This document shows positions 33,874 to 46,077 of a stretch of DNA of 64,000 nt, in pieces. Position 1 is the first letter of the stretch, and each line of letters opens with the position of its first letter. Made by a program: the position numbers and the translations under genes. The stretch comes from Poecilobothrus nobilitatus (lineage: Eukaryota; Arthropoda; Insecta; Diptera; Dolichopodidae). The DNA is taken from positions 1,550,001 through 1,614,000 of the forward strand of contig OX352774.1 of the NCBI GenBank assembly GCA_947095535.1, given 5' to 3'. Below the pieces are notes generated by a model. It was not told where the DNA came from. It made no database searches and saw only the letters and a program-made list of their open reading frames with translations.

Positions 33874-34852
33874 TCAGTCTTTTTGCATTATGGAAGAATT
33901 TCGTCTCCTTACTTTACCATTATTCGTTTTGATTTTGTATGAATTTGGGCTACTTAGTTTTTCAGCAATTCCTCCACTTTCCCAGTCTCTATTATTCTTC
34001 TGAATTCTTATTTTCTGACCTACTTCAAATTCCTGTGGCTCTTTTGCGCTACGATTTGTATATAATTTTTGCTCTTTTAATTTTCTTAATTCTTCTTCAA
34101 CACCTGATAATATTTTGGTTTGAGCAGTTCCGTTGAGCAAGGAACGTTTATTCTGATGATTCTGTTCATTAATACTCCAAGAAATAGCATTTTAGGTTCA
34201 CCTAAATACTTGTTTGGATTCTTGTACAAATCTTTCTGCAAAACCGTTACTTCTAGGAAAATATGGACTAGATTTTACGTGCTTAAATTTATGTCCTTGC
34301 AAAGTTTTTAAACTCTACTGACGAATACTGCCGGATGTTATTTGATTTCAATATTCTTGGATTACCATGTATTGCAACCATGATTTTAATTTATTGATGA
34401 TTTCGCTTGATCTGTCGGAAGTTAATTTTTTGACATCAAAATATTCTGAATAATGATCTGCTAGAACTATATAATTTTCGAAAATGAAACAGATCTGTTG
34501 CTACAATCTCAAATGGTAATTGCGGCATTTCTTCTACTTCTTACTTTTTTTATTTCTTTTAAAATTTTTTCAGTTATCTTGCTGCGTTGTGTTCGTTTGT
34601 TCTTTGACAAACTAAACACTCCTTTATATACTTTATAATATCAGATGTTAAGTCACACCAAATTAAAAACTGTCGTGCTTTTCTTAATGCTTTTCCTATA
34701 CCTGGATGTCCGTTGTGAATATTTCTGATAACAAAATCCTTTTCTTTCCCAGGAACAATTATTTTATGATCTTTAAAAATAATTCCATCGTTATAAGATA
34801 ATTCATCTTGGAAAGTTGCATATTTTTTGAAATTTTTTGATGGATTGCTCAT
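33874..34852 (-). pseudogene. Mag-type integrase, broken
   Basis: Upstream part (34852-34574): HNGHPGIGKALRKAR and CLVCQR, the HHCC zinc domain. Downstream part (34140-33874): QEFEVGQKIRIQ and a C-terminal SH3-like stretch. The catalytic core between them (34150-34570) is in shifted frames with stops and its DDE residues cannot be followed. Confidence 0.75.
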
Positions 34853-34982
34853 TTAGGAAAGGAAAGGAAAGGAAAGCCATTTCATTTTCTAGGAAAGCCA
34901 TTTTTTATGAAACCGATTAATATTTGTAATTCTTTGTCTTCTTTTGTTGATTGTTGAAATCTTTCTTTAACTAAATCGCTCA

Positions 34983-36286
34983 TTGCTAGCACTATTTGGA
35001 CATTATACGATTCGTTTTGTTCTCCATTTTCTCGTTTTCCGTCTCTGCTTAACAAATCTGCTATTGGTATATCTTATACCCCTTATGTATTTGATTACAG
35101 GATTATATGGTAATATCTCTAAGTTTTTTGGAGCCTTAGTGGTGCTGCATGTAATTGTTTTTTTAAAATTGCCTCAAGTGGTTTGTGGTCCGGTTCTATA
35201 TATAATTGTTTGCCATATATATATTGATGAAATTTCATACAGCCAAATTTGATTGCGTATGCTTCTTTTTTAATTTGAGGCCAATTTTGTTAGCTGGGTG
35301 TTAACGCCTTTGTAGCATAAGCCACTGGTTGATTATTTTGGAGGACGTATGCTCCCAGAGCCACAACATTAGCATTTACTGAAAATGTTACATCTTCATT
35401 TACATCATAATACTTCAAAACAGGTGTGTTACATAAAATTGTTTTAATTTTCTCAAAATTTGCCGTTGTCTCATCATTCTATTCCCATGCATTTGTAGTT
35501 TTGAATAGTTCTCTTAAAGGTCTGGTGGTGATAGATTTAGTATGAATTTTCCTACATAGTTCACCATACCCAAAAAATCTTTGTAGTTGTTTGATATTTT
35601 TAGGTGGTTGTAATTCTTGGATCGCCTCTATTTTTTCAGGATAAATTTCTAGTCCCTTGGTTGCATGCATATTTTCACACCTATCATATCACCGATATAG
35701 TAGCCTCCATACATTGAGCGTATACTTCTGCTGCTGACACAATGCCGAAAGGTAATCTTTTGCATTTATACCTTCCCCATGGAGTTGAAAACACCAAATA
35801 TTTTTGCGACTGTTTTGAAATTTTAATTTGCCAGAATCCTTTGTTGCAATCGAGTTTGACAAAATGTTCAGAGCCATTAACTTCTGTTGCTATTGATTCT
35901 ACAGTTTTGAGTGGATGATGTCTCCTCTTGATTCTTCTATTTAGCTCAGTTGGATCTAAGCATATTCTAATTTTCCCTTTACGAACGACAACTATCATTG
36001 GACTTACAGACGGTGATGATTCAGTTATTGCTTCTATAACTCCATCTTCTACCATTTTATTCAGCTCTTCTTTAACTTTTTGCTGGATTGCGGAAAGTAT
36101 TCCCCTAGGTGGTATTATTTTAAATTTTCGGTTATCTATAAAATATATATTATATTCAAAATTTTTGTGGCAACCCAGACCACTAAACAGGTTTAACTTT
36201 TCTGCTTCCTCTTTAATATTTATTACATTAACTCTTTTGATGTGACCCACCTTTATGCAGCTTAACTTTCCCAGAATTGGTTGCAA
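34983..36286 (-). pseudogene. Mag-type reverse transcriptase and RNase H, catalytic block deleted
   Basis: The frame 36286-35684 contains VEDGVIEAITESSPSVSPMI, RICLDPTELNRRIKR, FVKLDCNKGFWQI and KRLPFGIVSAAEVY, the N-terminal RT motifs. It jumps, within a few bases near 35670, to the thumb sequence GLEIYPEKIEAIQELQPPKN with PPKNIKQLQRFFGY. The YxDD catalytic block and the sequence after it are missing, so polymerase activity is impossible. RNase H remnants (PDHKPLEAI at about 35180) follow in broken frames. Confidence 0.8.
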
Positions 36287-36429
36287 TTCTTCGTTAATTA
36301 CTTTGAGTTTTATTTGGACTGGCTTTCCTTTAATTAAACAATTTGCTGTTACCTGTCCTATTACTTGAATTATGTCCTTACTGTATGTAATTAATTTTTG
36401 CGTCTGAGTTGCTTCGATTTTTAATTTTA

Positions 36430-37300
36430 ATTTTTCTACTTATCGTTTTGATAGTACGTTACAATCTGTGCCACTATCTAGTCTTACTGTTAATAATTTT
36501 TTGTCAAACTTGAGGATCTCCGTTCACTCATCTTCCTTTTTAAAATTTGTACTATTTATATTGTTAATGAAATATTCGTCATCGACACTATCCTCATTAA
36601 TTATTTTAACTTCTTTTACTTTTTTATTATGTTGAAATTCTTTACTTTTCATATTTCCTAGATTCTGTTTTAATGTACTTTTACACATTTTTGCAAAATG
36701 TCCAGTTTTCTAACATTTTTTCCAGGTTTTTTGGAATCCTGGGCAACTTTTATTTTTATATTTAGTTCCACATCGTTTACAAAAAAACTCTTTGTTTTCA
36801 TCTTTTGCTCTCACTAGATTTATTGCTAGCTCTTTTCTTTTTCTTGTTTTAGTTTTTCATTATTCTTGAATGCCTGCTCTTCGTTTCGAGACAACTTGGA
36901 CACTTTGTCTAAAGTCAGATTTTCTTTAAAAAATAATCTCTCTCGCAATTTGTCTGATCGTAATCCCACATCAATTTGATCAATTGTAAATTCATCTTCT
37001 CTCTAATCGTAGCTATATTTTTTTACCTGTAGTTGCAACCTTTGTATAAATTAATTAAAAGTTTGATATTAATTTTGATATATTCTATGAAACTGACATC
37101 TTTCGTAGATTTTGTTACGTTCTGGACTAAAATGTCAACCTATTTTATCTACAACTACCTCGACGTCTTTTAAATCGTCCTCTGAAAGATTTAGATTATT
37201 TATTATTTTCATTGCCTCTCTACCTATATTACTGTGAGAAAATTTGCAACTCTTATTTCTCTTATTGATAGGATCAATGGTTTTGATTTAAATTTTTTCT
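36430..37300 (-). pseudogene. Mag-type gag end and protease, broken
   Basis: A protease active-site-like RLDSGTDCNVLSKR occurs at about 36480-36440 (DSGTD for the usual D(T/S)G). The nucleocapsid zinc region is at about 36800-36690: CKRCGTKYKNKSCP, then a WKKC followed by a stop, then GHFAKMC. Gag further upstream is degenerate; the frame cannot be followed to a start. Confidence 0.65.
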
Positions 37301-37992
37301 TATTTCTTTGGCAGGCATTTGCAACTTCTTATTTTTGATTCATTTCATGTTCATCCACCTGATAAAAAAAAAACTGTTTTTTTATATTTTTTCTTATTTA
37401 TATCGTTTTTTATCGTTGTCATCCATACTGCTCCATTAATGCACCATTAATTGATGAAAACTAGATGAGAAATTAATTGATGATAGTTCTATTCTCATCC
37501 AGTTCTCATCCATTTTTTCATCAATCTAGTGTCAAAACCAGCTGATTGAGAAAAATGGCTTCTGTTTTTTAAGTTTTTGGGAATGTTCAGAGTTTAGACA
37601 ATTTTGTAAATGTCATGTGAAAAATAAATTCAGTTGACATTAAAAAAAAAAGTGTTTAGCTAATTTAAAATAAAGAGAAAGATACTGTAGGGAAAAATAA
37701 AATAAAGATGAAAGTTATACGACCTTTAGTACTACTGTACTGCCTGGTCATAGGAAGTTGAGTTAAGGAATAAAAATAGATTTCAAATTCTGGGGAACAC
37801 ATGAGGTGGAAGATGGTTTCACATTCGCGATGTTCGTACTACAAACGAATTTCCATAAGCCGAATTATGCCATCTGGGAATTTGAACTACATAGGGATGG
37901 GCAGCAGAAGCTCTCCTTGTTTGTCTTTGGAATGCTTTGAGAGGAGCCATTAAACTTTTAATCTCGTTAGAGCAAGAACCCAACCCTATAAG

Positions 37993-39697
37993 TTATCTAT
38001 AAAAGAGGGTAAGTGTTCCTGTTAGGCGCCGTAGATCGAGTGGAGAGAGCATAGAGATGACATTGGGATCATTTATTAGACGAATTGCTCTATTTTGCAC
38101 TTTATCGAGAAATCCGAATGCCGTTTTGGAGGCTCTTGCCCAAATATGTGCATTGTACTCCATCTTTGGTCTTATATATGTTTTATAGATATTTAGGAGA
38201 TCAGAATATGAAAAGAAGGCTTTACAACGATACAGGAAACCCATACACCTAGATGCATCTTTAGCTTTACCAAAAATATGATTGGATCAACTTAATTTTT
38301 AATTTAGCTCCATGCCCAAGATGTTGAGCTGCAAAACTTCCCCTTGAAAAGTTAGAGATGGGATTGAAGTGTTTCTTTTCCGAGAGACTAAACAGCAATG
38401 AGTTTTCTTAGAGTTAAAATCGACTCTGTTGATTTTGCCCCAATTAGAAATTTTGTCCAAGCTCAAGCAAAGCAGAATATTTACTGTCGTTGTCTTCATA
38501 AGAAGCAACGAGCGTGCTGTTGTCTGCAAAACTATGGATTGGATTGGAGGTTATACTTAAAAGATCGTTTATAAATGTTAGGAAAAGTGTCGGAGAGAGA
38601 ACAGATCCTTGAGGGACACCAGCATTAATTTTGAATTGGTCTGAAGAATAACCATCGACCAGGACACGAATCGAACGATTCGAAAGAAAATCTCCAATCC
38701 ATTTTACCAATACACCACCGAGGCTCATTGCTTTGCATTTAGGAATTAAAGCATCATGCCAAACTTGGTCAAAAGCTTTAGAAATATCCAAAGCAACAAC
38801 ATCGGACTCCCCTGAATGGTGGAGGCTGATGTTGAGCCTTTCACAGAGCCATGTCATGAGATCACCTGTTGACCGATGGATACGGAACCCATATTGACGA
38901 TCATGAATTATGTAGATATTTCAGAAGCTTTCTATTTATTAAATTTTCAATTATTTTGGAGAGAACCGAAGTGATAGCAATAGGGCGGTAGTTTGAGGGA
39001 TCGCGTTTTTCTCCCTTTTTGGGGATAGGATGTATTTGCGCTGTCTTCCACTGGGTGAGATATCTCCCCGAAGAGAGAGATAAATGGAAGAGATTTTGCA
39101 ATGGTTTCGCAATAGTAGAAAAAGTATTTTTTAAAACTGTGGCAGTAATGCTATCCGGACCGGCTGACTTTTTTGTATCCCAATTTTTAAGAGCTTTAAG
39201 AACTGCACGAGTTCTGAAAGAAATTCTACCTAAGAAGCAGTTAACCTCGGGAAGAATGCACGGTCTTTGTGTTGACTGGGGCAATGTTGAATTGGAGATT
39301 ATTGGCAAATTTATTTGAAATTATTGGCAAATAAATCTGCTTTATCTTTGGGATCGGATACAATTTCGTCATTGTTATCAACCAAAGGCGGGAACGAAGA
39401 ACTGCAACTATTACCGTTAAGGCTCGTAGCAAAGGTGCAAAAGGATTTGCTATTTTTAGGAAGATTCAAAAGTTGTCTTCTCAACCGTCTGTTGTGCAAG
39501 AACTTTTGCTTGTTGATAACTCTCCTACACCAGTTTCTAACCGCGATATAGCTCGTCCTATTAGCTTTAGTCCTATCACTTTTGTAGATTTGAAAAGCTT
39601 CGTCCTTTTTAGATATTGCATTTGCACAAATGCGATTAAACCAAGATGTGGGTGGCCTTTTAATACTTTTCATAGAGTGAGGTATGTAAGCTCTCAT
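37993..39697 (-). pseudogene. LINE reverse transcriptase, active site FADN
   Basis: Five minus-strand segments in order: linker (39697-39311), RT motifs with KKSAGPDSITATVLKNTF, PIPKKGEKRDPSNYRPIAIT (39308-38901), DISKAFDQVWHDALIPKC, INAGVPQGSVLSPTLF and HSFADNSTLVASYE (38857-38444), a linking piece (38529-38299) and the thumb IYKTYIRPKMEYNAHIWARA (38244-37993). The catalytic F/YADD reads FADN (38530-38519), a loss of the second Asp. Frames change at each junction. Confidence 0.85.
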
Positions 39698-39886
39698 CCC
39701 TAGAAGAATTATTTCACTAATCGCATTGGTTGCAAAGTCAGTATTTCAATTGCAAAAGCACAAAGACCAATCAAAAGCTTTACAAAATTCATTTAAACCT
39801 TCCCAGTTAGAATGGCTATAACGCCATACTATTTTTTCGAACAGGTCTTTCACTGGCCTGAGTGCTAAGCTCGAAGCTAGTATTAA

Positions 39887-40550
39887 TCAAGCAGTGGTCG
39901 GAACAACCAAGAGATAGGCTAACTGAGACCTGTATTTCTCAGGATGTGTAGTCAGAAACAGGTCCAGGAGATGACCAACCTGGTCTACACGGTTGGGAAT
40001 TCTAGTGGGATTTTGGACAAGTTGAGTAAGATGGAATAATGAAACGAAAAGCTCAACTTGTTTCCCAATTAAGTTTTGACTGGGAGAATTGTCATTGGAG
40101 TAGTGGAGCCAGTTTCTATTATGGATGTTGAAATCACCAGCCACAACAATTTCAGATTGTGGATTTAATTCCAAAATTTCATTAATCTGGTTGGTGAGAT
40201 TTTCAATCTCCGAAATAGACTCCAGTTCACTAGAGTTTGGAGATCTGTATAAGTAAAATAAATGAATGACGTGTCTAGCAAGAATAATTTTTATCCAAAT
40301 GTAGTGGAACATTTGGTTGGAACAATTATATTTGTGGAGAATACTGTAAGCGACATCATTTCTAACATAAAGAGCGCCCCCTGTATGAGGCACAAAATGA
40401 GAGACAAATGAGTAATCGCCAACGACAAAGTTGTCGTCTTGGCCAACCACCTGGGTCTCACATAATACTAATATTGCTGGTTTTACTGAATTAAGGTGGC
40501 CTTGGATCGCAAGAAAATTCGACTGCAGACCACGAACATTGTAAAAAATT
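39887..40550 (-). pseudogene. LINE apurinic-like endonuclease
   Basis: Contains LVLCETQ, YRSPNSSELESISEIENL, IVVAGDFNIHNRNWLHYSN (the GDFN active-site motif) and LLDLFLTTHPEKYRSQLAY. The last (SDH) motif is not reached; the frame ends at a stop after LVVPTTA. The enzyme would nick target DNA to prime reverse transcription. Confidence 0.85.
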
Positions 40551-40947
40551 TACGCTAAAATTGGCAGTGATTAATAGCAACAATGGGTTTGAAAATATAT
40601 AAATAATATAATCAGAAAAAAAAATAAATAAATAAAAACACGAAAATCAAAAGATTCAAGTAATTAAAGAATTTGACAAACGAAGAGTAAATTAAAAAAA
40701 ATTAATTGAATTTTAATATTGAGTGCAATGATCAATAAATAATCACTAACTAGCACTTAATTACCAATTAATTAATATTAAAAGATAAACAATCAATATT
40801 AATAAATAATATTAAATAAAAAATAATATTAAGCATTAGTGATCACCAGAGATAACAAAAAGTTTGCCACAGATAAGTGATCACCACAGATAACAAAAAT
40901 ACTTTCAACAATTTTTAATTCCTTATTGAAAGTAATTTACTCGTACA

Positions 40948-40999
40948 TTACATTACTCGTAGTTGACTTTGGAATCAAAGTCAACTACGAGTAATGTAA
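40948..40999. repeat. Perfect hairpin, 24-bp stem, 4-base loop
   Basis: Arm 1 (40948-40971, beginning TTACATTACTCGTAGTTG) is exactly complementary to arm 2 (40976-40999), with a GAAT loop. It lies 400 bases upstream of the LINE 5' break. No transposon end or gene is attached. Confidence 0.9.
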
Positions 41000-42160
41000 A
41001 CGCGATACTTAGCTATATAGCTATTGTATAGCTATTGTTTGATCATTTGACGTGTAGTTCAGCCGCACATTTGTAAACAAAAACAATATTTGTGATTTAA
41101 AAAAAATTAAAATTCGTAAAAATAAAAAAAAAATAAAAAAAATTGAAAAATAAAAATTAAAGTTAAAATATAAAAAAAAAAAAAAAATATAACAATTATA
41201 ATAAAAATAATTGTGCAGTGTTATATTATAAGGTAGAAGTAATTATACCAAATTGTGTATATATTCCAAGTGTGCTAAATTTATATATAATTACCAATTA
41301 CTAACAAAAAAAAACACAAAAAATAAAAATAAGTTAAGTTTAAGGTACAACAAAATACTTTTTTTGTATAAGTTAAGTTTAATTAGTTAATATTAAAAAA
41401 AAAGAAATGTATGAAGTTAATTTTAAGAAAAAATACAACAAAATTTTAATATATATATATAATTAAAATAGAAATAGTAAAGAAAAAAAAATTAAAATTA
41501 GCTACTTCCAATAGAAAGCAAACAAACAAAGAAAAGAAAAATAAAATGTATATTATATCAAAAAATTACTAGAAAAATTTAAAATGTTGAGAAAAAAAAT
41601 AAAATAATAAAATAAAAATATAAAAAATAATTTTGAATTCTTATTTAATTTGAAAGGAACCATTAACGAAAAAGAAAAACAATATTCAACAAATAATTAT
41701 TGTATTGAATAAGCGACGGCCATGACAGAAATGCCAAAAAATAATAGGAAAAAAAAAATAATAGGAGAAAAAAAAGTGCACTTATCTTATTTAAGGTTCC
41801 AGAACCGAGATCATAATACGCACAAAAAGAAATTAAAATTATAATAATGAAATATAAACAAAATAAAAAAAAAATTAAAAACTAAATTTTATTAAAAACT
41901 CTATAAAGATGACCTTTCTCTTCGAGTGTCAAACTTGTTTTAAAATAATAAAAATAATAGAAATAATATGAATTCAAAAGCTAAGTTCTCTAAATTTATT
42001 CTTCTTTTATGTTTAATGTACGTTTTTTTTACAAATTCTATTATTGTTTTTGGAAAAATTTTTGCATATAATATGTAGAATATATACTAATATATTGTTG
42101 ATTTATTATAGATAACAAAATATTCCAAAAAACGGAATCCATTCTTTATATATTATGATA
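41000..42160. other. A-rich low-complexity stretch
   Basis: Plus-strand composition is dominated by A and AAT/AAAT runs from about 41090 to 41900 (AAATAAAAAA, TTAAAAAAAAAG). No gene, no recognised element. Confidence 0.5.
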
Positions 42161-42164
42161 GGTA

Positions 42165-42360
42165 AACTTTAGAACTTTAGAAAGAGAAAAATATTACAGC
42201 AACACTTTGACAGTTAAAAATGTACATAACCTAATTTATTAATGTTTATTCATCTTTAGCTAAAAATTTAAAATTTTTTATTTATAAAGTTGTTAAAAAT
42301 AATATAGTTTATTAATAATATTTTTATACTTATAATATATGTAGTTTCCCACTAAAAAAC
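42165..42360 (+). repeat. Partial copy of the AAGGCTGRTTTTCATGAG family
   Basis: From AGAACTTTAGAAAGAG through CACTTTGACAG and ACATAACCTAATTTATTAAT to CCCACTAAAAAAC it matches 12770-13020 (inverted) and 2400-2620. Both TIRs are missing. It abuts the LINE at 42370. Confidence 0.7.
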
Positions 42361-42369
42361 AAAAAAAAA

Positions 42370-44005
42370 ATCGTTGCCTCCATTGTTCGGACAATTGATT
42401 TGCATTCGATGTGGATGTTTATGATCTTTCCCCGGATTCTTTTCCAAAGAAGCTCTTTGGCTGCGCGTTCTATTGCGTTTGTTTCACATTGGCTTACAGT
42501 CGCGTGTGCCGCCACTGTGTTCGTAATTCGTATGTTCAGTTTGTTACATATGATTCCTATCCCACATTTATTACCCTTTTTGGCAGCGTCTGTGTGCACA
42601 TTAATTCCGATTTGGTTAGCAATACTGTTTTATCTCGGGTGGTTTGTTTCCGTCCCGAAGTTGCAGTCTAATCTGAGGTCACCCTCGATTATATCTGCAG
42701 ATTCCGGGCCTTCTCGGAAGTTGTATATGCTTGCGTTAGTCTCATGGCTGTATCCATAAATCTTCGTTGGATATGAATTTCTATCGGTTCTAGGTCCAGG
42801 ATTGCTTCCATGGACTTCGTCGAGGTTGTTCTAGTTAAACCCATTATTGCGAGGCATCCCTGACGTTGCATTTGCGTTATGATGTTTTGGTACCTGTTAT
42901 TTTTAGTGGATGTCCACCAAACGTGTGATCCGTGTGTTATCATAGGTCGTATAACACACCTGTATAACCAGCACACGATTCTTGGCGATATGCCTCATGT
43001 CTTACCTACTGCACTTCTACAGCCGAAAGGGCTCTTATCGCTTTTTTCTTTTTCTCATTTAAGTGTTTACTCCACCTGAGCTTTTCATCCAAATGCACTC
43101 CTAGATATTTTACACAATCGGTAAATTCTAATATTTTATTGTTTATTCGTGGTGCTTGTGGATGACTTCCATCTTTTTTTCTGCTAAAGAGACATATTTT
43201 GATTTTGCTTGGATTCATTTTAAGACCATTTGTCTCGGTTCAATCTATGGTTATGTCAATTGCCCTTTGTATTATACCTGTAATATTGGCCAGCTCTTTT
43301 TCCGTAACCCATAAGACCACATCGTCTACGTAGTATATCAATCTATCGTCGTTGATCGTTAGTTTTGCTAAAAGCTCATAAACTACTAAGAGCTATAGGA
43401 GCGGGAAAAAGATACCTCCTTGCGGTGTGCCTCTTGAGATTGTTTTTCTCTTTGAGGCAGTTTCAAAATTAGAAATTACTGTTCTATTGCTCAGCATGGA
43501 TTTAGTCCACCTAAGCAATATACCTTCAGTATTTTTGCTTGCATACTTTCTAATACTTTTTCTATTTCAACATTATTAAACGGCCCCTCTATGTCGATAA
43601 AGCATCCGAGGGTTACTTTACCTTTATTGAAAATTTGAAAGGGTTGCTTCTTCTATGGTGTGGATAACCTCGTGTAAAGCGGTCTCCACCGTTTTCCCCT
43701 TTATATATGCGTGATGATAAGACGATAGCCTTGGGTTTAACTGACTTCTTATCTCCAGTTCTATTATCTTTTTAAATCCTTTTAGGAGGAAAGATGCCAG
43801 TATTATTGGTCTGTAGGCGTTGGCTTTCTCTAGCATGTCTTATTCGGTTTTGGGAGGAAGATCACTTTGGACTTCCTCCATATTTTCGGTTTGTACCCTA
43901 GTCTTAGACAGGCTTTGTAAATTGCCTTTAATCTTGTTCTTACGATTCCAAGCCCTTCCTGGATTTGTATTGGATAGACGTTATCAGGCTTATATGGTTC
44001 AGAAG
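42370..44005 (-). mobile_element. LINE with RT and RNase H (LOA/R1-like), 5' truncated
   Basis: Minus strand in order: PDNVYPIQIQEGLGIVRTRL and AYRPIILASFLLKGFKKI (43836 and upstream), a YVDDVVLWV catalytic block at 43332-43321 (both Asp retained), KICLFSRKKDG and CVKYLGVHLDEKLRWSKHL (43218-43006), the thumb MCWLYRCVIRPMITHGSHVW (42976), then an RNase H domain HTDAAKKGNKCGIGI with QCETNAIERAAKEL (42599-42380). RNase H downstream of RT is found in the R1/LOA/I lineage of LINEs. Frames are broken several times; the element begins in the middle of the RT and ends in RNase H. Confidence 0.8.
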
Positions 44006-44357
44006 TTTTAAATTTTTATTAATTAATACAATTTATAAGAATAACAATTTCAAATAACTACTAGTGGGTGATCTAAAATTTGACTACCCAGTATTTTATT
44101 AACAACTATTTATAAGTGCATATTCATTCTAGAGGTGAATTCAAAATTAGGATATGAATAATAGATTTTATAAAAGCAAAGAAAAATATTAAATAGATGC
44201 GTTTACTTGCCCCCAGCTTTTAAAAATTTCAATTTCAAAATCTTAAGTCTTAAGAGAGTTAAGTAATTTTTTTTGATTTCATACAAGCAGAAAAATATCA
44301 AATAGGTGCTTGTCTTTCATACTTTAAAATTTTGTACACGCTTATATGGCTATAATG

Positions 44358-44788
44358 GAGACTCACATCAATTATGAGATTATTGATACGTGCGATACGT
44401 GAGAATCGATTGCAATTCTCTCACAATTACCTAGGTATTGATAAAAGTAATCTCGACGTATGCTATTGAGATATTGAGGCAATTTATCTTAAGAAGCTTT
44501 TATAATAAAAAATTTAAAGGAAGACAATTTTTTAAATGCATATTTATAAATGAAAACAATATATTTTAAAATATTTTTTTTTAATGAATTATGTATGTAA
44601 AAAAGATGCGACTTTAATTTTCTCTTTGGACCAAATTGAATAAAGTAAATGGTTTCTGTGTTATTTCAAGATTTATAGTTGGCCCCTTATTTTTGTCACA
44701 TAAGACTACGTGTAAATTTGTTAAAAGCTGACCCCTTATTAAGTTTTTACTCTCTGCACTTCATGGTCTGATAATTGATGTGAGTCTC
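44358..44788. mobile_element. TIR element with GAGACTCACATCAATTAT ends
   Basis: Left GAGACTCACATCAATTATGA and the inverse of the right end (GAGACTCACATCAATTATCA) match at 19 of 20 bases. GATACGTGCGATACGTGAGAATCG words lie just inside. 431 bases, non-coding; no target duplication readable. Confidence 0.65.
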
Positions 44789-45427
44789 GGCCTGTTTACT
44801 TAGCTCTTGGGTTTTTTAAGCATTTTAACATGACAGCCATTTTAACACTATCAAAAAAGAATGAAAGTAAAAATTTTTCATAATTTAGTGAACATAACCT
44901 AATAATGCAAAAACTTTATAATAAATTGTGCACAAATTTGGTTAGTACATTTGAATTAAAATTAATTTTTTAAATTTTTAATTTAAATAAAGATAGATAA
45001 AATATATATAAAAAGAAAGTTTGAAATTTTATCTTTATTCTTGTAAAAAAATTAACTTTTTACTCATATTTTTTAATGCTATATTGATAAATTGAAGATC
45101 TTGATTACCGAATTCTTGATAAGCAATTTTCGTTTTTTTGGATACAGTTAATAAAAAAAAATTCCTTGTATAATAGTTATGAGTATAAACTGTGGGGGGT
45201 TTTTTTTTAAATTTATATTGGAAAAATATTTTTAAAATTTTATTTTAAAGAATTAACTAAATAATATTTTTAAAGAAATAAATTATTTAGTTATTAGCAA
45301 CTTATATTGCAGTTTTTAATTAATTTAAATAAGATGTTTAAAGACTGTGAAATTCTTGGACTAAACAATCTTTGACTTTTTCTTTTGCGTTTTTTCGATT
45401 TCCAAAAAAAGAGCCTTTAAAAACATT
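44789..45427. other. AT-rich spacer
   Basis: No gene or element recognised; contains a GGGGGGTTTTTTTT run near 45195. Confidence 0.4.
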
Positions 45428-46077
45428 AAGGCTTGTTTTCATGAGAAATTTCGTATGGATATTATCGCAATTTTAGAAAGAGAAAAAAATATAGTGTATT
45501 ACTAATGTGAAAGAGGGAAAGGAGAAAACAATATATACTCACAAATATCGTTGAATGCTGCCCATACACGGTGGACTAGGTTGTAAACTTGGTACGCGGA
45601 CAGGTTTTAGAACCATACCATACACTTATCCAACTTCTCATCCAACCATTATGTAATTATGTACTTTATATTTTTATTATTTTCTCAAATCAAAAAATCT
45701 CAATGTTAAAATAAGTTTAAGTTGTACAACTTGCCCACACACGATACAGCTCAACCACAAACCAAAGGCTCCGTCCACAAAAATCAAAATTTTTTGATAT
45801 TCATCCAACTATCTTCATGCAACCAACTTTCCAACCGTCAAAATGGTTTTACAACGTGCCCATATACGATACAACTTATCAAGTCCGCGGACCTGTTCTA
45901 AAACTTGGTCCGCCGTGTATGGGCAGCATGATAAAATCAGATAAAATACTTCTCTAAAGAATTTATAGACGATATTCAGCTAATTTATGGAAGATATTCA
46001 GCAAATTAAAAATATCGTTTGGCTTTTGGGGAAAAAAATTGCTTTAGGTTTACCTACCGTGCGTGAATCAGCCGTTA
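45428..46077. mobile_element. AAGGCTGRTTTTCATGAG family copy with a nested MITE
   Basis: Begins AAGGCTTGTTTTCATGAGAA and shares ATTATCGCAATTTTAGAAAG and GATATTCAGCTAATTTATGG with 31551-32989. The right end, probably the inverse of AACGGCTGATTCACGC at 46077, is less certain. A 375-bp MITE interrupts it at 45555-45929. Confidence 0.55.
45555..45929. mobile_element. MITE with ATGCTGCCCATACACGG ends
   Basis: Perfect 17-base inverted ends (ATGCTGCCCATACACGG), then TGGAC versus CGGAC. The site without it is seen at 32130 (AATATCGTTGATAAAATACTT), which places the insertion precisely. The target duplication is GA or TGA (the boundary is ambiguous). Internal CAACTTCTCATCCAACC and CCAACTTTCCAACCG words are subterminal. 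Non-coding. Confidence 0.85.

Larger units (their letters stand above)
33305..37300 (-). mobile_element. Ty3/Gypsy retrotransposon of the Mag type, 5' LTR missing
   Basis: On the minus strand: degenerate gag with a CxxC...C zinc motif, protease, RT, RNase H, integrase, polypurine tract and one LTR. The gag zinc pattern (CKRCGTKYKNKSCP, then GHFAKMC) is the form seen in the Mag/K02A2.6 group. Multiple stops and frame changes. No LTR matching 33305-33486 can be found around 37300-37700, so the 5' end appears lost. The adjacent 37301-37980 shows no gene beyond the 3' flank of the next LINE. Confidence 0.75.
37985..40560 (-). mobile_element. Jockey-type LINE, 5' truncated
   Basis: The minus strand carries endonuclease then RT in the order of a non-LTR element, from about 40560 (NVRGLQSNF...LVLCETQVVG, the start of the endonuclease) to the RT thumb and C-terminal part at about 37993. 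ORF1 (gag-like) is absent upstream, so the copy is truncated at its 5' end. The same family occurs on the plus strand at 60340-61095 (shared VLVDGY(S/T)SD and INAGVPQ). Confidence 0.85.

Noticed and set aside
35928..36245. 105-codon plus-strand frame
   Set aside because: It is antisense to the Mag-type reverse transcriptase.
42400..42759. 119-codon and 86-codon plus-strand frames
   Set aside because: Antisense to the LINE RNase H and RT thumb on the minus strand.
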